Assembly (NCBI GenBank): GCA_037367355.1
Contig: CM074698.1
Span: 1,488,001-1,552,000 of the forward strand
Direction: 5' to 3'
Origin: Neoscytalidium dimidiatum
Taxonomy: Eukaryota > Ascomycota > Dothideomycetes > Botryosphaeriales > Botryosphaeriaceae
DNA: 64,000 nucleotides
Positions 1 to 11,059 of this stretch are shown here, one piece after another; the stretch's first letter is position 1, and each line of letters begins with the position of its first letter. The notes under the pieces are model-generated. The model did not search any database. It was not told the DNA's origin and saw only the letters and a list, made by a program, of their open reading frames with translations. The translations under genes were made by a program, and so were the position numbers.

Positions 1-1395
1 AGGCAGACGTCGGGCGTGGGGTACAGTGACAACAAGTCGCCGGCAGCCAGCAGCTCGTTGTCTGTGATATGCTGCACCCGCGCGCTGTGCGCCCCCACGC
101 GTCCCTGCAACGCTTCGAGCGGCGAGACGACACGTGTCGCGTGGCCGGCGCCCGAGCCGCCGCCCACGGTTAGCACGCCGCCGTCGACGCCGATGTTCAG
201 GGGCTGCGCGAGCGGCAGCGTGGCGTTCACGTCCTTCGGGAGGACGGTGCCTGCGCCGCCGATCTCGCGGATCAGCTGCGCGTGGTCGCGGCGCACTTCG
301 CGCGCCGGCGGGATCCCGAGTGAGTTCTGCAGGATGCCGTACGTCGGTTCCAGGATGGAGTAGCTGCCCGGTTCCTAGTTGAGGAAGAAGTACGGCGTCA
401 GGATGCGGACGATTATGTCGTCCAGCCGCGACTCCGGGAGCGAACCATTCTGCACCGCCGCGGTGACGTTCTCGCCGAAGTAGCTGGGTCCCCCCCCCCC
501 CCGGGGGAGGAGGAGGAGGAAGGGGGATGTGGTCCGTCTGGAGATCGATCGGGCCTGGCATATTCATGTCGAGGCCAGCGTCGATGGCCGGGGACGCCCG
601 AGTGGGTGGCCTTTCAGTCAGATACCACGTACCCCTGGAACCCAAGCTCAGTCTTCAGCAAGCCGTTTAACAGCTTAGAGTTCTCACACGCGTAGGTCTG
701 GTTGAGGCGATTGTAGCTGCGCATGATTGACGCTACGCCCGCTTTGATGGCGTCGGAAAACGGCCAGAGGTAGAGCTCGTGCATGGTGCGATCGTCGATG
801 TTCGAGGAGATGGCTTCGACGTTCGTCCCATCAGGGAAGACGGTGTTGCTGCGCTGGGTCTCCTGCTCATTGCCAACAAAGTGCTTTGCACATGCCTAGG
901 CGCCGGCGTCCTGCGTACCACGGACAGTGTAATTCATCGGGTCCGGCGAGAATCCTTCCCAGTTGCGGCCACCGAGCGGATGTCTGCCGAGCGGACCGGC
1001 CACAGGCCTGAACATGATCCCTGAAAAAAGCATGTTTTTATTGGGAACGGTGGGCTTACCAGAGCAAGACGTGGGATCCCTTATCGCGGAATTCCTCACC
1101 GAGTGCGAAGCCTCTTTTGTAAAAAGATCTTTGTCCTAGTTGCTGCGGCCATCACGCCTGATGGGAAGATTCTAGCCAGATCAGCTATGCGATTCCCCTG
1201 AGGTCCATCCTGCATGCAGAGGGCTGTGAAATTGAGTCACTCAATGGCTACAGTGTTACCGATGCAAGAGCTGCGAACAGTACCAGTGATTATATTCGTC
1301 TTTTCAGTCAGATTAAGTTGGGCAACGAATTCTCGTGGCAGATTGAGTGCATTCTCCCAGCCACCTGCTCCGGTGGCGTTGGCTCACATTAAGTC
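1..1395 (-). pseudogene. GH3 beta-glucosidase, decayed relic (3' end beyond window)
   Basis: Reading the minus strand from about 1395 down to 1 recovers the family landmarks in order: GAGGWENAL, then [79 protein letters not shown], the MHELYLWPF segment, [15 protein letters not shown] and SYFGENVTAAV. These are the N-terminal catalytic and linker parts of fungal GH3 beta-glucosidases. The copy is broken. There is an in-frame TGA after AIE (near 1243), a frame change before FALGEEF, stops after the QDAG segment (near 892) and after YVVSD (TGA where GH3 proteins have Trp, near 620), a C/G homopolymer insertion near 488-506, and a TAG near 376. A GTAAGC...TTTCAG intron relic may lie at about 1020-1060. 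Active enzymes secrete and hydrolyse cellobiose or aryl-glucosides; this copy cannot make one protein. The left edge truncates it. Confidence 0.85.
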
Positions 1396-2718
1396 AGCAT
1401 GGTCTTTTGATGATCTAGACATTGTGCAAGCAACTTACAGGCTGGGAATAAATCGGGAGTTGTGAAATACTTCTGTGCCAGCGCTTTCCCCTGCATTGAA
1501 GCCGTCAGCAAGCAGAGTAGAGTTTGATACCGGACCTTTTTTTTTTTTTTTTTTTGAAAAGGCTGTTAACGAAGCTTAATAAGGAGGCCCAAAGATTCAA
1601 AGCCGGCTTACTAGTTGAGCTTCGAATCCAGGTATTAGACCACTACTTATGTCATGATCATGAACATCCGGGAATTCGTGACCAGCATGCACGGCCGAGG
1701 ATAACGGCGTCTAGCCACCGAAACAGAAGTCCAAAGCGACCATTCTGGGGAATTAGAGCCCACAGAGATGAGCAGCAGCGGAAGGCGCGCCAGGATTCCA
1801 ACGAGCGAACAGCATCCCGATTGGACTGTCTAGCTGTAACGAAAAAACAACGAACACGGGTAGTCCGCAGATCACAACACCACCCCGTGCAATCGTTCGA
1901 ACATTGGCACTTTTGCGTGGGGAACCTTGTTGCTCCGCAAGAAACGACTGTCGGTGACGGAAAGACAAGTCATTATTGCGGCGATGGCACTTGATTAGGG
2001 AAATAAGGATGGACGCGATCCCGTTCAAGCGGGATATGGAAACTGCTAGAGGGCGCCACATCGCTTTGCTTCCCGCACCATTCGGGCCAAGCAATCGCAC
2101 AACTTCGCACTACAGGGATAGAGGATGGTACTTACCTAGCTTCCCTGAATGTTAAGCGCAGAAGTGTGAATCAAGCCAAGGGCAGATTACATGAGCTTAT
2201 CCAATATGATGTCCGAATACAACCGCTTCACCATACTAGTCCACACCACTATCATCGCTTCGTTGAAAGCTGAGATCGAGAACAAAAAAAGCTATAGTCT
2301 TAGTAGCTCGCCATCATGATGACGATGATGGCGGCATGGGGCTACTGTAGTGACAGATTGACAGAAACATCATTCAAGAGTGCGTTGACAGTCGATAGAC
2401 CTATTTCACGAAGTTGGAGATGAGCTTCGACGACTCAAGCTGAGTAAACATAGGGGAGTCAGTCCATGCTTCTTGTCGCTATTGTTAATGTTAAATGCCA
2501 GAAAGGTTTTTGGTTCGTATTCCTGCAACGCCGCTGCTCTTCTCGGCCCGTATACTCCCGCGCCTCCCCCGGGGTGTAATTCGATGTCCGGATGAAAGAA
2601 GATGAGAAAAGGGAAGATTAAGCAGCCACCTGAAGGTCTGGTTATATCGGTATTGTCGTATTCTCTTCCGACCATTCCCTCTCGTACATGATACCAGAAA
2701 GCGAAGCTATATTGTCTC
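1396..2718. other. Intergenic, no supported gene
   Basis: AT-richer, non-coding-looking DNA between the GH3 relic and the INO80F-type gene. It holds a run of about 17 T at 1538-1554. No open frame here has recognisable domains or plausible splice structure. The part next to the relic (1396-1560) may be its decayed 5' end. Confidence 0.6.
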
Positions 2719-3657
2719 CTACCGATTAACAGCAGTGAAACCGCCGCCGCTAGTTAGGCCTGGTTGACCTTGCGCATCCTGATCTGACTGCGGTGCTGCG
2801 TCGGCCTCACTCATCTCTGTGTCTTGCGATACAATCCTCCGTTCACCATTGGCGTCCAACCTGATTTCAGGCCCTGCGCTGAGTCTCTCACCCGTCGCAC
2901 CTGGAACGCCAGGAGCTGGAGCTGGCGCAAACGAACGGTCATGATCGCCGGTGGTGGACGATGTCCCGTTCTCTGCGCTGTGCTGTCTCTCTCGCTCGTC
3001 AACTGTGTTTTCACCAAACTGTGCCTGAGAAAGCGGCACAGCCGGTGTAGTTCCACCGGAGGCGGGTCCAGGTGCAGGCTGCGCCGAAGCAGCAAAGGGC
3101 GTAGACGAAGGGGTTCCATTGAGACCAGTGGGCACGGAAGTGTTGCCAAATGGGACCCCTGAGCTTGGGCGGACTGGGTCCGGAGTCGATTGTGCAGATG
3201 ACATGGCATGCAGCGGGTGAATATGTGGTTGTTGAGCTGTGTTACTGGCTGAGCCAGGCGAGTGTTGAGGAGGAATGCTGCCGCTCTGGTGGCCCTCCGG
3301 CGGGGTCTTCTGTCGGTGGGTGCGCTTGCCACGAGTCGGCTTCTCTTGAGGCTGTAAAAAGAAATTTCAGACATCGAGGCCCTCGCACATGAGAATGTGG
3401 AAGGCTACTCACGGTTGGTGGAGGGCTTGTGCTGCGGTCTGACTCATCAACGTTGGGAGCCATCCTCTCGGCGAGCCGCTCCAGTAGAAATGCTCTCTCC
3501 AATCGCATCTTCAGAATTGCACGATCAAGGCGCACCTTGCGCAGTCTGGCCGCCTCGTTGTTGGCCTCAATCTCGTTGAGGCGACGCTTTAGTGCGATGC
3601 ATTTGCGGTAATAAGCTGCTTCGACCGAAGGTGGTAGGGGGTTTGCGTTGTCTGGTT
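2719..3657 (-). CDS. INO80 complex subunit F-type domain protein (5' exon not located)
   Basis: Two exons are clear: 3657-3413 and 3350/3351-2719, separated by an intron with GTGAGT donor and TTTTTACAG acceptor, phase 0. The first exon carries a compact basic helix starting PPSVEAAYYRKCIALKRR and continuing through KMRLERAFLLERLAERM. This matches the INO80F-type domain of ascomycete chromatin-remodelling subunits. The rest, about 210 residues, is disordered and rich in Pro, Ser, Gly and Ala, with a basic patch (EKPTRGKRTHRQK) just after the intron and the stop TAG at 2719. The exon at 3657 begins two bases before a codon after an ATCAAAG acceptor, so a short initiating exon must lie upstream; I could not identify its ATG between 3660 and 4760. 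A role in the nuclear INO80 remodeller is inferred from the domain only. Confidence 0.75.
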
Positions 3658-5303
3658 CTTTGATCAGCACGCGAAGGGAACAACATAAAAAAGGCTTGAC
3701 AGTAGTATCATTGGTGAGAGATGTTTGACGTTCAACCCGTGCCAAGCCCAACTGCGTCCTTTTGGCTGCGGTTCAAGATCTTGAGATCCTAGGTAGCATT
3801 GCACCCGGGGAACACTTGGGCCCAACCTTCATGTGGCATTCGATAATGCATGATGGAGAAGTTTCGCCATCATCCCGGTGTTTGCTGAGAGCTGCCGCCT
3901 TTGTGGCCGAGCACGGAGAGCGATGATAAATTCTCGACACATCCGAAGCCGATGATAGAATCGGGGCCAGCCGGCCCGCGAGATTTGGCTGTGGAGTTTG
4001 CATGGTTTCGGGAGCCGGACTAGGGTCCTTCAGCGCGGCAGAGGTTTTCCAGTTGCATGATCTTTAATTGTCGGTGACTCAAGGGTTGTCTGCTGAAGCC
4101 GTGATGCTTTGAAGACGAGACTCCCGTTGATTATCTTGGAGCTATAGAGCCTGTAGAATGATCTTGTCCGGACAGAGCTCGAATCCGACTCCTCAGATGA
4201 CCGGTATGCGGAAATGTTGGACTCGCCGCACATCCGGCCGGCATATGGATGGCTTGACAAGCGAGTTTTGACATCATCGATGATATTGTCCTCCAAGGAT
4301 CATTCCTCATTCAGATTGTACCGTGCCATCTCGAGGCTGGAACTGGATAGAGGAGTATGGAGATTGGCAATTGGAGCGAGATGAAGGATAGCGGTCGCGG
4401 CAACGATATCTCGCCCGAAATCGAGGTCTTGCGCAGGTCCATGGAAGCAGTTGGGCAGACAGGGGCGAGTGACGCGGTAGAAGCAACGAACGGTTGAGCA
4501 GCTGATACATACCTGCGGGCGGCATGGCGGCCGAAGGTGTGAATAGCGGACGGTGGAGGATGTCGCGACAGAAGACGCAAGCGGAGGGAGAAGCGAGACA
4601 GGGCGGTCGTGAGAGGGGAGGATGTGAGGTGGAGAGGCGCGTTGAGCTTGGTGAGGTTGGGAGCTGCAGGTGGCAGCTCAAGAGCGTCGAGGCGCCTGGC
4701 GTCGCCGCGCGCGTAGGTCCGGCTGTCGGTTGGTACCACTTGCGCAGCTGCGATGGTCATAGCGCCTCGCGCCTCAGGCAGTCACGACAGGTACTGGTAC
4801 GGCAGGCACCGCAAGCTTACACGCAGGCCTGGTCCAAATCCAAATCCAAATCCAAGCCCAAGCCCAGGCCGCGTCGTCTCGCCCCACGAGAATCCACCCT
4901 CCACTTCCCGCGTCAGCCCCAGCCACTGCCACCTTTCTGCCATATTAGCCCTCACAATATCATGTGCCCAGGACTATCCATACTAGCAGCCGTGATGCAC
5001 CCAACCAGCAATTGCGCTGACTCCACACCATCTGTTACCACATCCATCTTACGTTCTTGGCCAGCTAGCTGCACTATTCTACCCTCAGCTTGATCTTCTG
5101 AATCCACTGCTCCGAAGCCCGGCAACACGACCGGTCCGCGTCCATCCCTAACTACTGTCAAGTGATTGATATTTCTCATTGGTTCTGCGTAAAAGTGCCC
5201 TGCCGCACTACTCAACCCCAATTACGCCGTATGTCCAACTTACGCTCCTTGCAAGACATGGTACCCATGACAGCATTTGCACTCGCCTGGAATCTCAGAA
5301 CAG
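3658..5303. other. Upstream region between INO80F-type gene and HET gene
   Basis: This should contain the missing first exon and promoter of the minus-strand INO80F-type gene. A minus-strand frame from ATG 4760 runs about 80 residues (Arg/Ala/Leu-rich, mitochondrial-presequence-like) to a GTATGT donor near 4513, so it could be an exon, but I found no partner exon. A short imperfect CAAATC/CAAGCC tandem repeat lies at about 4833-4866. A GTATGT...CTCAG pair (about 5230-5298) directly upstream of the HET frame looks like an intron and may mean an additional 5' exon for that gene. Confidence 0.4.
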
Positions 5304-7797
5304 ATGGAACAATCCCCACAACAGACTTCTCAGCAGCAGCTGGATTCACCGACACATTTCTATACCGATTTTTGTCAGCAGAGGCCATCTTCGGCATGGA
5401 TACGGCGACAAATGGAGCGCCAACGACAACAAGAACAGTCCTCATTAGGACCGCCACCAGCACAACAACTCTACCCATCGCCACAGATGAGGCAAGAGAT
5501 GGCTTCACTGCAACAGCGATACTCATCGCCACAAGTAAGACACGAGCTAGCGCACAGGCCACAGCTACCCTTACTTCAACAAGCTCAGCGTCAAGCTGTA
5601 TCACCAGAAATACGCCAACAGCTGTCGCCGTTTCGCCCTCAGACATATTCCCCTCGCTCCCGGAACATAACAGTTTCACCCAAGCCGATGGGTCCTGGAT
5701 ATGCAGGCGGATCCTCGGAAGCGGGAGATCCTACTGATATCACAGAATCCAGATACGAGCTGAGAGCATCACCTGGACGAGGTATCTGGTCTGCCGAGTC
5801 GCCCGCCAGCGTGCCGAAGTGTTTGCAGGTTCGAGCCAATAGACAGCAACAAGCGCTTCAGCCCAAGGCTGAGAGAAACGAGAATGGAGAACCTACAGCA
5901 ACTGATGTTCTGCCAACTCTCCCTGTCTTCCAGTCACACTTTAACATCATTCCGTACGACTACTATGGATATCAATCTTTAACGGGACCGCAAGAAATTC
6001 GCATCCTTCGAATAAACCCCGGACAACAGAACGCGACCCTTGATTGTGAGCTATATCACACCGCTATTCCATCTAACCAAGAATACAACGCCCTCTCCTA
6101 TGCTTGGGGCGACAAGAGTTCAATGACCGAGATTGAATGCAACGGCAAACGCTTGAGGATCACTAGCAGCTTGTGCGGCGCCCTCCAACGGATTCGGAGC
6201 GTCAATCATCCCGTTCATATCTGGGCCGATGCCATATGTATAAATCAGCAAGACGTCACAGAAAGAGGACATCAGGTTCGTCTGATGAGATCGATCTACA
6301 AGAGAGCCAAAACTGTGCTTATCTGGCTGGGCCCTGATGAATTACTAAGAGCATCCACCGTTTTCGGAACTGCAAGGCGCATATTCGCGAAAGACCCTGT
6401 TGAAGTACCGCCAGCAGGTCACCCCATTTGGAGGGAGTTCGACAATCTCTTCAGGAGAGCTTGGTTCTGGCGGTTATGGTGCCTTCAAGAGATTGTCCTT
6501 GCTTCTGCTGCAGAGATAATGTGGGGCGCCGAGTCCATATCATGGGAATGCTTGGGATTTACAGCAGCTTGGATCAGGACTGTTGGATATCAAATCCTGC
6601 GAAAGACTCCAATCTCTGGAGTCCATAATGCGTACCTCATGTATGCTTTGTCTCTCAGCAGCGATAAGCACGATCCTGTTTCTTTCTTGCAACCTTCTTA
6701 CTCTTACCCGCCAATTCCAGGTCTCTGACCCCAGGGATCGTATTTATGCCCTTCTTGGATTACCCACAACCGACTCAAATCCGGATGAAGGCGAGCTATA
6801 CATAGACCCCGATTACAGCAAGAGCACGTCTGAGGTCTACGAAGTGCTTGCGCGAAGAATGTTATTGGCATCACAGGGCCTCCGCACCCTCTCTGCCGTA
6901 CAGCATGGACTCGAAGTTGAGACGAAACTGCCATCTTGGATTCCTCAGTGGGACCGTCTCTTCACATATACCCTGGCCCAAGCCGGTAGCTCCTTGAAGA
7001 ACCATGTTGCTTCTGCGACTCTTCCACTATCCATCCCTAGGATCAATGGTTCGATACTTGATGTGGGCGGCCTCGAGTTCGACGAGGCAACCGTAGTGTC
7101 AGCAATATTACCTGACAGTCTCGATACTCCTTTCCCGTCTGATTTCGAATACATTCAGACCATCTGGGCGTCAATAATCGGTCCCCGTGACGAATACCCA
7201 ACAGGGTCTGACATTTATACCGCGTTCTGCTGGACCATCACTGCGGGAAAGGATTGGTACGGCATGCTCATTGAGAACGACTTGGAACATCTTGCAGACT
7301 TTGCAGCCTTTCAGGATCGGGATTTCATCTCACCTCTTCCAGACGCCGAGACCCGAGCGAGACTCATATCCGCGAATGCTTCCGAGTCAGTCCGCCAGCG
7401 AATGATGAGTATGCCAAAGACTGAGTTCTACAATGCCATCGCCGCGTACAATGCCAACGGCGCACGCAATACCAAAACCGGAGCAACAGACTTGACGAAC
7501 GAGCCGCTTTTGCTGAACGCCGACGCCGACCGATTCATAACGGCACTATCCTATGCGTGCCGCTGGCGGCGGTTCTTCGTAACACAGAAAGGCTTCATGG
7601 GCATTGGGCCTCCCTGCATGCGAGAGGGTGATGTTGTATGCATCCTCAGCGGTGGAATCGTGCCATTCCTTCTCAGGCCTGGAGGACAACATTACAAGCT
7701 GGTCGGTGAGGCATACATTTATGGTATTATGGGCGGCGAAGCTTGTGAACAACCGCTGCGGGGAGATCTTGAACTTCGCACATTCAGTTTGAGTTGA
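5304..7797 (+). CDS. HET-domain (heterokaryon incompatibility) protein, apparent frameshift
   Basis: The first ATG in frame is at 5304. About 220 residues of Gln/Pro/Ser-rich disordered sequence precede a classical HET domain: the ALSYAWGD motif, IWADAICINQQD, the RSIYKRAKTVLIWLG segment and RAWFWRLWCLQEIV. The C-terminal half carries SDPRDRIYALLGL and the usual ending (FFVTQKGFMGIGPP, GDVVCILSGG, VPFLLRP, YKLVGEAYIYGIM), stop TGA at 7795. Frame changes once, near 6690-6694. Upstream frame reads to KHDPVSFLQ; one base later the next frame resumes LLTLTRQFQ, the segment that normally precedes DPRDR. A single extra C fits. A 43-nt GTTTCT...CCAG pair (6675-6717) would also restore frame but would delete the conserved TR-F segment. 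HET proteins trigger programmed cell death on allorecognition. This copy is either inactivated, mis-sequenced or spliced unusually. Confidence 0.85.
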
Positions 7798-8590
7798 AAA
7801 GGCAACTCGAGAACCATTCTTGAACACTTGAAACAAATGACTCGTTATGTGTCCGGTGTGCATGTCCTTCTGCTCAGGTGCATGTGAGCCTTGAACAAAT
7901 ATGCTTGCCAATATAGCAGTGCGACCGATTGCCCCGTTCTTGGGCGATCCATTCCGGCCATGATAATGTACCATAGTCATTGAATCTAATCTACTTTCCA
8001 ACCCTGACCAGAAGACTCAGCGAGTCACACGACCAGATGACACTGGTTTTCATGAACAATGACGTGAGATATTTCAGATAACTTGAAAATTCAGTATCCT
8101 CGTCAACAAGAAGGCCCCTAAATAGGCGCTGAACAGTTCCCTCCGGCTTATAGGTCAGGACGATAATGGAGTATATGTAGACTACGGAGCAAGCTTACTG
8201 CAATGCAGGACAGTTGCAAGAACAGCTACCTAGGGTGTCATGGCGGCAATGAGGCTGAGGCCCAGAAAACACTTGACAACCTCTGCACGCTCCTCCACGT
8301 GCCAAGAGCCCAGCCGAACGTGCAAACTACAGCTCTTGATGACTGGAAGTCATGAAAAAGTGTCGTAACTAGATCTTCCTTCCGCCTTTACGCCATCACC
8401 CGATCTTCCGTTTCGAGTCCCGACGAAAACGACCCGCTCATGATGCAAGATTAAACGAAAATAATACAGTTCATGCTCTCAGAGCAAGGAACGCGCGCGA
8501 GGCGTGTGGAATGGTGAAGAATGAAACCAGGGGTATAGTCATCGATGGTGCAGAAGGGGCGAAAGCATCGCACATGAATGGAAAAAGCGA
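7798..8590. other. Convergent 3' intergenic, nothing seen
   Basis: Spacer between the tails of the HET gene and LST8. Short random frames only. A CACGTG hexamer occurs at 8296-8301 but does not face a nearby start codon. Confidence 0.6.
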
Positions 8591-9634
8591 TCAGTTGATT
8601 GCGGTATCGTTCAAGGCCACGCATACGGCACCGCGGTGGTGACCGTTGTACTGACGGATGATGGATTGTGAACTCAATTCCCACAAGCGAGCGTAGTGAT
8701 CGGAGCAGGCGGTGACAAGGTAGGCTGAGTCGGCGCTGAAGGCACAGTCCCAAACCCAGCGCTGGTGGCCGTGGAGCGTTGTCTCTAGGGGGAAAGCGCC
8801 TGGTTCGCGTTCGACGGGGAGCTGTTCTGCGCCAGTAACATTGTGAGGCTGAGATGTGTCAACGGACCAGATACGTGCGGTGTGGTCGGCAGAACAGGTG
8901 GCTAGGTGGCGCACGTCCGGCGAGAGGAGGACGCGGGTAATGTAGGTGTTGTGGGCGACGAAGCGGCATACGGGTACCAGCGATGTGATATCGCGGTCCT
9001 GAATCATGCGCCAGACATAGACGTTTCCCGAATTGTTTCCCGCGCATAGCATGGAGCCATCGCTGGCAACAGTGACAGAGGCCACAGCGACGTCATCCTC
9101 GGGTATTAACTGGTGCGAGCACTTGTTCTCGCCGAGGTCCCAGATGCGCACATTGCCGCCGCGATCGCAACTTATGAGCTCGCCCTGATTCGGGTGTATG
9201 ACAACATCGTTAACAGCGATGCCTCCATGGCTGTAATTGCGCTGAACGTTGCCGCTGCGAGTGTCCCAGATCTTCACCGTGCCATCCTCCGAGCTGGTGA
9301 CCATCCACTTCCCTTCGCAGTGGAAGGCGACGCCAGTGATGTTGGCGGTGTGGCCCTCGAAAGTCAAGACGGCATTGGGGTTGCTAGACTTGATATCGTA
9401 GAGCTTGACGGTATGGTGTCCGGCGGCGGCGAGAAAGCGCTTGTCGGGCGAGATGCAGAGACGGTTGACCTGTGAGTCCGGGTGCGGGATGGTACGAGAG
9501 CAGATGCCCGACAACGCCTCCCAGAAGCTGCGGAAGTGGACAAAGTCAGTATTTAGCAGCCCCGGCAGTAGCCCAGGGTGGCGCGCTCACCGGATGGTGT
9601 GGTCGTATCCTGCGGTGCAAAGGATAACGCTCAT
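8591..9634 (-). CDS. LST8: LST8, TOR complex WD40 subunit
   Basis: Exon 1 is 9634-9591 (MSVILCTAGYDHTI plus two bases) and exon 2 is 9527-8591; the 63-nt intron has GTGAGC and CGCAG ends and rejoins as ...TIRFWEALSG. The product is 326 residues, the usual length for LST8/Wat1/mLST8. It is a seven-bladed WD40 propeller from end to end: LTFEGHTANITGVAF, TSSEDGTVKIWDTRSG, NQGELISCDRGGNVRIWD, TCSADHTARIWSVD, HGHQRWVWDCAFS and TACSDHYARLWEL are the blade motifs. LST8 binds the TOR kinase domain in TORC1 and TORC2 at vacuolar and plasma membranes and supports growth signalling. Identity is strong from the length and the characteristic N-terminus. No irregularity seen. Confidence 0.95.
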
Positions 9635-11059
9635 GATTTGGGCGTAGCAGCCCGCGGGAGACGGGCGGCGGAGGCGGCGGCGGAGCAATGTGTTGCGGAT
9701 GACCGGCCGGAGTAACGAGGATGTTGTGCGTTGATAGCACGGTTGATAGCAGACGGTCAGGCTGAGGCGGGCAGTTAGCAGGTGTGGCAGCTCGTGGTGT
9801 TAGCGGGGCGCGTCGGCGCAATTGTGAGGTTGAGAGCTGCAGGGGTGCGTCAGGCTGCCGACCGACCCTGTCTCCGCAACCCACAAAAGTATCTCGCGAC
9901 GCTATCATACCCTATGACCTCAAGCTTAGTAGCCTTTGAGCAACTCACACTTGTCGCTTTGACTTCCTCGCCTAGTGAGTTGCTGTAGCCGAATATTCCT
10001 CATTTTCCCGTTCTATTTTGTCTTTCCCACTGCAGTTCGTAGGTACAGTACAATTACAAGCTATTCTTCCAGTAAGAGGCTGTTTTTATATATATATATT
10101 TTTTTCTAGAATAAAACTATCTTTTGTGGTAGATAAGTCAAGAAGTATGCTCCGCCAGATGCATTGCTGTCATTTCCCATTGTTGGGGACAAGATACGTT
10201 ATGCATCACTCGCGGATCACACATGGGGCTAGCGATCTGGGTGCGAAGATTCAATGCACCGTATTAAACCTCACGAGAGTACAATACGGCGGACTATGGA
10301 GTTGCCGAGTTAAATGTAAAATTCCCTGGTCACCAGGTTTAGTAGTGAGCCTATACCATAAGCAATACCTTGTACGGGCAGGAACTAAAAAAAAATTCAT
10401 TTCGGTACGTTGCTTAGCGAACGTTTGAGGAGAGAAGGTAATGGCAAGATGAGGGCATCATATTCTTTCCTTTCTTTTTTCTTCAGAACTGGCTTGTGGG
10501 CTAGAATATGCTGCATCACCTTAGCAATTGTCCTTGGCAAATTATCTGTGCAGAAAGATTGAAGCGGCAAGCCCCTCTAATTCTACCCACATCCATGCTT
10601 CAAGCGCTGGAGGGTTTTGCTCTACAGCGCGCAATCTTTCTGACGGGCGCTCACGAGCATATGGCGTCGCGATTGTTACTCTTTCAGACTCTTGACTATT
10701 TGATGCCTGGTTGTAAGGTGGTCTCGCCATGGTTCACCCAGCCGCCGTCCATGGTACGGCGTGGGCATTTCACTTTCTCTGCCTACCAAGCTCTTGCACC
10801 ACGGCATCGGCACCCTCTACCGTGAATTTATCCTGGCTCATCACTTCTGCCCGGGACTGTGCCTCTGCATTTTTGCCTAGAGTCATATGCTTTAAAGACC
10901 GTCTCTCCTAGCATTGCATTCACAGATCGCGACAACACTTTCACACTGCTATTGTGTCACACTGCTATTAACACTTTCACGCAACCACTAAATACCTTCC
11001 GGCCTCTTTCGTCCATAATTTTCTCTACTACTCTAATCAATCTTCAACCTTTCATCACA
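9635..11059. other. Divergent upstream region of LST8 and orphan coiled-coil gene
   Basis: About 1.4 kb with an AT-rich core near 10085-10130 (TATATA followed by a T run). The part next to the plus-strand gene is CT- and CA-rich, as is common in fungal 5' leaders. Frames seen here have no domain or composition supporting a gene. Confidence 0.5.

Noticed and set aside
1753..2100. LLGPNGAGSK near a frame start, resembling an ABC-transporter Walker A motif
   Set aside because: The Lys-Ser/Thr of the motif is displaced and nothing else of an ATPase (Q-loop, signature, Walker B) follows.
6675..6717. 43-nt GTTTCT...CCAG as an intron in the HET gene
   Set aside because: It would restore the frame but remove the LLTLTRQFQ segment expected before DPRDR; kept as an alternative rather than as the model.
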